DNA of 10,349 bases, from positions 1 to 10,349 of the forward strand of contig CALGBN010000133.1 in the NCBI GenBank assembly GCA_937877765.1, in the 5' to 3' direction. A model generated the notes under the pieces. The model had not been told where the DNA came from, ran no database searches, and was given only the letters and a program-made list of their open reading frames with translations. Below, one piece after another: positions 7,052-10,349 of this stretch. Position numbers and translations under genes: made by a program. Position 1 is the stretch's first letter. Each line of letters opens with the position of its first letter. Source of the DNA: Candidatus Bathyarchaeota archaeon. GTDB taxonomy: Archaea > Thermoproteota > Bathyarchaeia > TCS64.

Positions 7052-8665
7052 TCATCGTTTGTATGCTATTTTCCCATCGATTACCGTCATCAAAGTTGTA
7101 ACCTTGTTTAGATCATCATGTTTGATGCTCAATGGGTCACGATCAACCACCACCAAGTCGGCTAGCTTGCCTACCTCAACTGTGCCTTTGATATCTTCTT
7201 CCCAAGCCGCGTATGCACCGTCTATACTGTAAGCCTTGATGGCTTCTACTGGTTCAACGCCTTCTGCTGCGTATAGGACGTCTCCACTGCTGGTCTTTCT
7301 TGTAACCATGCTGTAAATGGCTAACCATGGGTTTGCGTCACAGATGCTTGCATCGCTGTGTCCTGGAGCAGGTATTCCTCGGTCTATTAGGGTACGGTGG
7401 GGCCACATGTATTTCATGGCCTCAGCTCCTCGGTTCGCCTTGTAAGCATCCCCTAAGTCGTGGAGGAAACCGGTTGCTGAGGCATCTATTACGTCTAGTT
7501 TTAGCAGTCGGTCTTGTATTGCAGGGGTGACATAGCAGCAGTGCTCGATTCTGTGTCTGTGGTCATCTCTGGGATACGCTTTTAACGCTTTTTCAATGGC
7601 ATCAAGAGACCTGTCTATTCCACGATCTCCTACTCCATCGAGTCCAACCCTGATCCCAGCCTTGTGTGTCATGAGAACCCGTTTCTCGATATCGTCTTGA
7701 TCGTAGAGCAGTATGCCTGTGTTTTCTGGCTCTCCTACGTAGGGTTCATAGTATGCTGCGGTTCTGCCGCTTGTACTTGTATCAAAGACCCACTCTGCCT
7801 CAGTGATCTTTAGCCACTCATCCCCGAAAGGTGTCTCTATTCCTGCGGCTATGGCGCCTTCTACCATGCCTTCGTCTCTTCCGCTGAGATGGACGGCTAC
7901 TCTTATGCCTAGTTTTCTTTCTCTTTTCAGTGCCTGCATGGCTTTGAACTCTGTTGGGCTTACCATGCTTGCGTGGATGCTTGTTAGTCCTAGTCTTATG
8001 CATTCATCAAACACTAGCTGTAAGCCTTCGTAGAATTCCTCGAAACTGTATGGCGGCATTATATGATAGACAAGGTCTTTGGCTGATTCACGTAGTAGCC
8101 CTGTTGCTTCTCCATTTTCATCACGTTCGATTTTGCCGTGATGTGGGTCTGGTGTATCCTTGGTGATTCCAGCTTCTTTCAACGCTAGACTGTTTGCTAC
8201 TCCATTGTGTCCATCGCGTCTCTGGATATACAGTGGGTTCTCTGGGGCAACTTTATCCAGTTCTTCTATGGTGGGGTATCTTCCCATCTTCACGTCATCC
8301 ATGCGGTATCCGAGAATCCAGTCACCGGGCTTCACCTTGGAGACCTTTTCTTTCACCGCTTCAAGCATCTCCTCAACTGAGTTAAATCCGGGTCCACATT
8401 CAACGCCTCTGACTAGGTACGCGCCCCAGCTTCCACCGGGGTGCATGTGGCTGTCAATCAGCCCGGGTAGCAACGTCTTACCGGCTAAGTCGATGATTTG
8501 TGTTTTTTCTCCAACTGTTTCCAATATTTTTTCGGTACTGCCTACTCGCAGAATTTTTCCGTCTTTTACCGCGACAGCCTCTGTTATTGTGTCGTTTTTA
8601 TCAAGGGTAACTATTTTTCCATTTGTAAACGCTAGATCAGCGCAAAGATCATCTGGTAGAACCAT
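7052..8665 (-). CDS. YtcJ-like metal-dependent amidohydrolase (Amidohydro_3 family)
   Basis: 537 residues from the ATG at 8665, typical of the YtcJ/N-substituted formamide deformylase group. Seen in order: an N-terminal composite beta domain ('FTNGKIVTLDKNDTITEAVAV'), the first metal motif 'LLPGLIDSHMHP' (His73, His75), 'RRDGHNGVANSLAL' (the family's DGHxxxxNSxAL), 'FDTSTSGRTAAYYEPY', 'GLDGVGDRGIDRSLDAIE', 'RHRIEHCCYV' and the final 'GHSDASICDANPWLAIY', ending with 'GKLADLVVVDRDPL'. The barrel fold and hydrolase activity on a C-N bond follow from the family; the substrate is unknown. One oddity: where relatives usually have His in 'VHAIGD', this protein has Asp343 in 'LDGVGD'. No signal peptide is apparent, so cytoplasmic. 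Own promoter upstream. The histidine kinase lies 146 bases downstream in the same direction. Confidence 0.9.
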   Translation of the reverse strand: MVLPDDLCADLAFTNGKIVTLDKNDTITEAVAVKDGKILRVGSTEKILETVGEKTQIIDLAGKTLLPGLIDSHMHPGGSWGAYLVRGVECGPGFNSVEEMLEAVKEKVSKVKPGDWILGYRMDDVKMGRYPTIEELDKVAPENPLYIQRRDGHNGVANSLALKEAGITKDTPDPHHGKIERDENGEATGLLRESAKDLVYHIMPPYSFEEFYEGLQLVFDECIRLGLTSIHASMVSPTEFKAMQALKRERKLGIRVAVHLSGRDEGMVEGAIAAGIETPFGDEWLKITEAEWVFDTSTSGRTAAYYEPYVGEPENTGILLYDQDDIEKRVLMTHKAGIRVGLDGVGDRGIDRSLDAIEKALKAYPRDDHRHRIEHCCYVTPAIQDRLLKLDVIDASATGFLHDLGDAYKANRGAEAMKYMWPHRTLIDRGIPAPGHSDASICDANPWLAIYSMVTRKTSSGDVLYAAEGVEPVEAIKAYSIDGAYAAWEEDIKGTVEVGKLADLVVVDRDPLSIKHDDLNKVTTLMTVIDGKIAYKR

Positions 8666-8687
8666 GCCTGAATACAGGCTTCAAAGG

Positions 8688-8697
8688 CTTAAGATAC
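8688..8697 (-). promoter_or_regulatory. TATA-like box for the YtcJ-like amidohydrolase
   Basis: On the minus strand GTATCTTAAG is centred about 27 bases upstream of the ATG at 8665. The spacing fits a leaderless archaeal transcript; no Shine-Dalgarno site precedes the ATG. Confidence 0.45.
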
Positions 8698-8715
8698 TTA
8701 TGAACATCTCTGGCT

Positions 8716-8802
8716 CTAGATGATATCCTGTTCCATTTGCCTAGTTTTTATGAGTATCTTAGCCATCAAAACAAGCATTACACCTGATAACCCAGTCAAC
8801 AT
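8716..8802 (-). CDS. Possible tiny membrane peptide (28 residues)
   Basis: A short minus-strand frame from ATG 8802 to TAG 8716 encodes a hydrophobic helix, 'MLTGLSGVMLVLMAKILIK', followed by a charged tail 'TRQMEQDII'. The frame is open about 12 codons further upstream without another ATG. The hydrophobic-then-charged layout is like small single-span proteins, and a GGTATAC box lies about 50 bases upstream. At this length chance is a serious alternative, and there is no visible ribosome site at the ATG. Confidence 0.2.
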   Translation of the reverse strand: MLTGLSGVMLVLMAKILIKTRQMEQDII

Positions 8803-8978
8803 GATTTCCAATACGATTCCTATTGTATTCCTCTTTATTCACCCCATAATTCGAGTGTATACCTAAAATCCTACAGAATAGAACAAGCATTCAAAACCAT
8901 AGAACACCTGAGCCTTTGCTTTTTTTGGTTATCCTAAAACGTCTTAAGGGTAATCTGCACCTTTCAAATGGAAAGAAT

Positions 8979-10280
8979 ATGGTGAATATAGTGGATTCTG
9001 CTTGCAAGATTCATGAAGAGGCTTGGATGAAAGCCATAGCGGAGGCGCCAAGCGACAAGTACACAAAGTATGGTTTGTACACGACCCGGGTTCTCGTTTT
9101 AGCTCATCCAGAGATATTACTGAAAGCTGATTCTAGGTTCATTGATCATATCACAACCAACAGAGGTTACAGCAACTCATACGCTGTCAAGGACGTGCAT
9201 AGCCGAGAGTTCTTGACGGATATGCAGTTCAGGAAATATCCTCCATTCAGCTTTGATGCCGTAGATTTCTCGGGTTTCAACCTCACATCATTCAAAGATA
9301 TCTATCCAGAAGGATACCCTGTCTTGGATATACTGGACAGGCGAATGCTCCCAGTAGCTAGTACTCTAAAGACCCGTACAAATACGATAACTGAGTTAGA
9401 GAAAGCAGCCTTATTGTATCAACGGGAACGGGTAAACCGTGGAGGATACGATGGGCTATACGTTATTCACTGTTGGAACGAGAAAAGCTACCTCTATGTT
9501 GATGATGTTCTAATTAATGCGGAGAACGAGGAAAAAGTGGATATCATTGATGGGTCTCCATTATTGATATTCAACGAAGAGAACGTCTGGTTCCCACTAG
9601 TTGATCGAAACGACCCAGACCTAACGCTCCAGAAGATTGTGGAAAAACACGCCAAACCTGATACGGCTTCAGACCTATCCGACTTTGAGGCGAAAATCAT
9701 CAAACAGTTGAAAAAAGTCACCCAATTAACCTCCGAGCCTCAATATGCAATGGCTGAGATCTGCTGCCTTCGAAGCACAGGAAGACAAACATGTACCACC
9801 CCGTTATCAGAGTGGTTCCCACTCCACAGCCTTTGGGATACCGCTCTTCCAGCGAAAAAAGCGAGAGCATGGCAATACTATGGATACCTTGAACAGATAC
9901 TCATTAGGGGAAACAAGCTCAGTCCTCTCGCAGCATACCTAGCAGCCATATCAGAAGCCGCTTCAGGATATGATAAACTGGTGGTGTTGAACAAAGAATG
10001 GGTGGGCAGAGTGGCTATTCCCAACTATGGGTACGTCTGGGGACATCTCTGGGACGAGTGCTTAGTTGAATACAGTATTGATGAGTCTTTCAGAACAAGT
10101 GCAGGACACTGTATGGTACAGGGCATGATAATGAGCGCGGTGCTAGAGATGGTTGGAATAGATAACTGGCTTATGGAAGGCGAGGTACCGGGAAGTCATC
10201 ACTACGTCTGGATACCAGAATACGAGGCAACCTTTGACAACTCACGTCTCAAGATATCAATGAACAACGTGATCCTTGAC
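8979..10280 (+). CDS. Large protein with C-terminal transglutaminase-like domain, 3' end missing
   Basis: 434 residues are visible from the ATG at 8979 to the last biological base. Residues 1 to about 360 match no family I recognise. They include 'YTKYGLYTTRVLVLAHPEILLKADSRFI', a region rich in acidic residues (about 200-260), and a small cysteine cluster ('EICCLRSTGRQTC'). The C terminus has the core of the transglutaminase-like fold: Cys378 in 'AGHCMVQGMIMSAVLEMVGID' at the start of a helix, His407/His408 in 'GSHHYVWIPEY', and Asp420 in 'ATFDNSRL', in the order Cys-His-Asp and with usual spacing. Such domains act as peptidases, amidases or inactive folds. The frame is open upstream to a TTG at 8916, but the ATG at 8979 is the better start. 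Weak A/T boxes near 8935-8948 could be the promoter. The reading frame appears to end six codons later, but those codons and the stop are adapter sequence, so the true C terminus is unknown. Confidence 0.75.
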
Positions 10281-10349
10281 CTGTCTCTTATACACATCTG
10301 ACGCTGCCGACGAATTAGACGGTGTAGATCTCGGTGGTCGCCGTATCAT
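10281..10349 (+). other. Sequencing adapter contamination (Nextera mosaic end, index, P5)
   Basis: 10281-10299 is the 19-base Tn5 mosaic end CTGTCTCTTATACACATCT. 10300-10313 is the rest of the Nextera read-1 adapter (GACGCTGCCGACGA). 10314-10321 (ATTAGACG) is in the position of the 8-base i5 index, and 10322-10349 is the reverse complement of the Illumina P5 end, one base short of complete. None of this belongs to the organism. Confidence 0.98.

Larger units (their letters stand above)
8666..8978. other. Intergenic region between divergent genes (313 bases)
   Basis: This stretch separates the amidohydrolase (minus) from the transglutaminase-like gene (plus). It holds the amidohydrolase promoter at its left end and weak A/T boxes near 8935-8948 that could serve the right-hand gene. 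A 28-codon minus-strand frame with a hydrophobic core is the only coding candidate. No repeat, tRNA or strong hairpin was seen. Confidence 0.5.

Noticed and set aside
2209-8665. A peptide-degradation operon formed by the PfpI, M20 and YtcJ-like proteins
   Set aside because: The genes lie on both strands, have separate TATA boxes and T-tract terminators, and are separated by unrelated genes, so no operon or shared pathway can be claimed.
8160-8723. Plus-strand open frame of 187 codons opposite the amidohydrolase
   Set aside because: It is antisense to a well-supported enzyme with intact motifs. The translation is Ser/Pro-rich with no domain pattern, as expected of a shadow frame.
10281-10298. 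Six C-terminal residues (LSLIHI) and stop codon of the transglutaminase-like protein
   Set aside because: These codons are the Tn5 mosaic end of the library adapter, not genomic sequence.

Overview
The window looks like a piece of an archaeal chromosome, probably from a metagenome or single-cell assembly. The archaeal reading rests on promoter architecture. Most genes have a TATA-like A/T box about 25-27 bases before the start codon or shortly before it, with little or no leader and no Shine-Dalgarno motif, and several 3' ends carry T-runs instead of strong hairpins. The gene content (zinc-ribbon protein, PfpI-type DJ-1 protein, AbgB-like M20 peptidase, YtcJ-like amidohydrolase, PAS-GAF histidine kinase) would fit a heterotrophic, peptide-using archaeon. 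An Asgard or similar mesophilic lineage is possible, but the sequence alone does not fix the taxon.

Layout: 1-1435 (minus) holds an MFS exporter-type transporter followed 25 bases later by the start of a metallo-beta-lactamase-fold gene that runs off the left edge. 1526-2116 (plus) is a zinc-ribbon protein with a PH-like domain, divergent from the transporter. 2209-2718 (plus) is a PfpI/DJ-1 family protein. 2771-3405 and 3451-3871 (plus) are two short membrane-protein genes, both apparently broken by frameshifts. The first can be traced to a 20-base insertion copied from about 50 bases downstream. 3934-5373 (plus) is an M20 amidohydrolase. 5415-6905 and 7052-8665 (minus) are an orphan PAS-GAF histidine kinase and a YtcJ-type amidohydrolase. 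8979-10280 (plus) is a large unrecognised protein with a C-terminal transglutaminase-like Cys-His-Asp arrangement, cut by the end of the real sequence.

The last 69 bases (10281-10349) are not biological. They are a Nextera transposon end, an 8-base index and the P5 flow-cell adapter, so the contig really ends at about 10280 and the stop codon of the last reading frame is artificial.

Most genes look independently promoted and do not form one pathway. The PfpI protein, M20 hydrolase and YtcJ amidohydrolase could all contribute to peptide or amide turnover, but no operon joins them. I found no tRNA, rRNA, CRISPR array, insertion sequence or obvious defence system. The items most worth a second look are the templated frameshift, the transglutaminase-like protein, the zinc-ribbon/PH protein with its glycine-rich insert, and an unusual Asp at a usual His position in the YtcJ-like enzyme.
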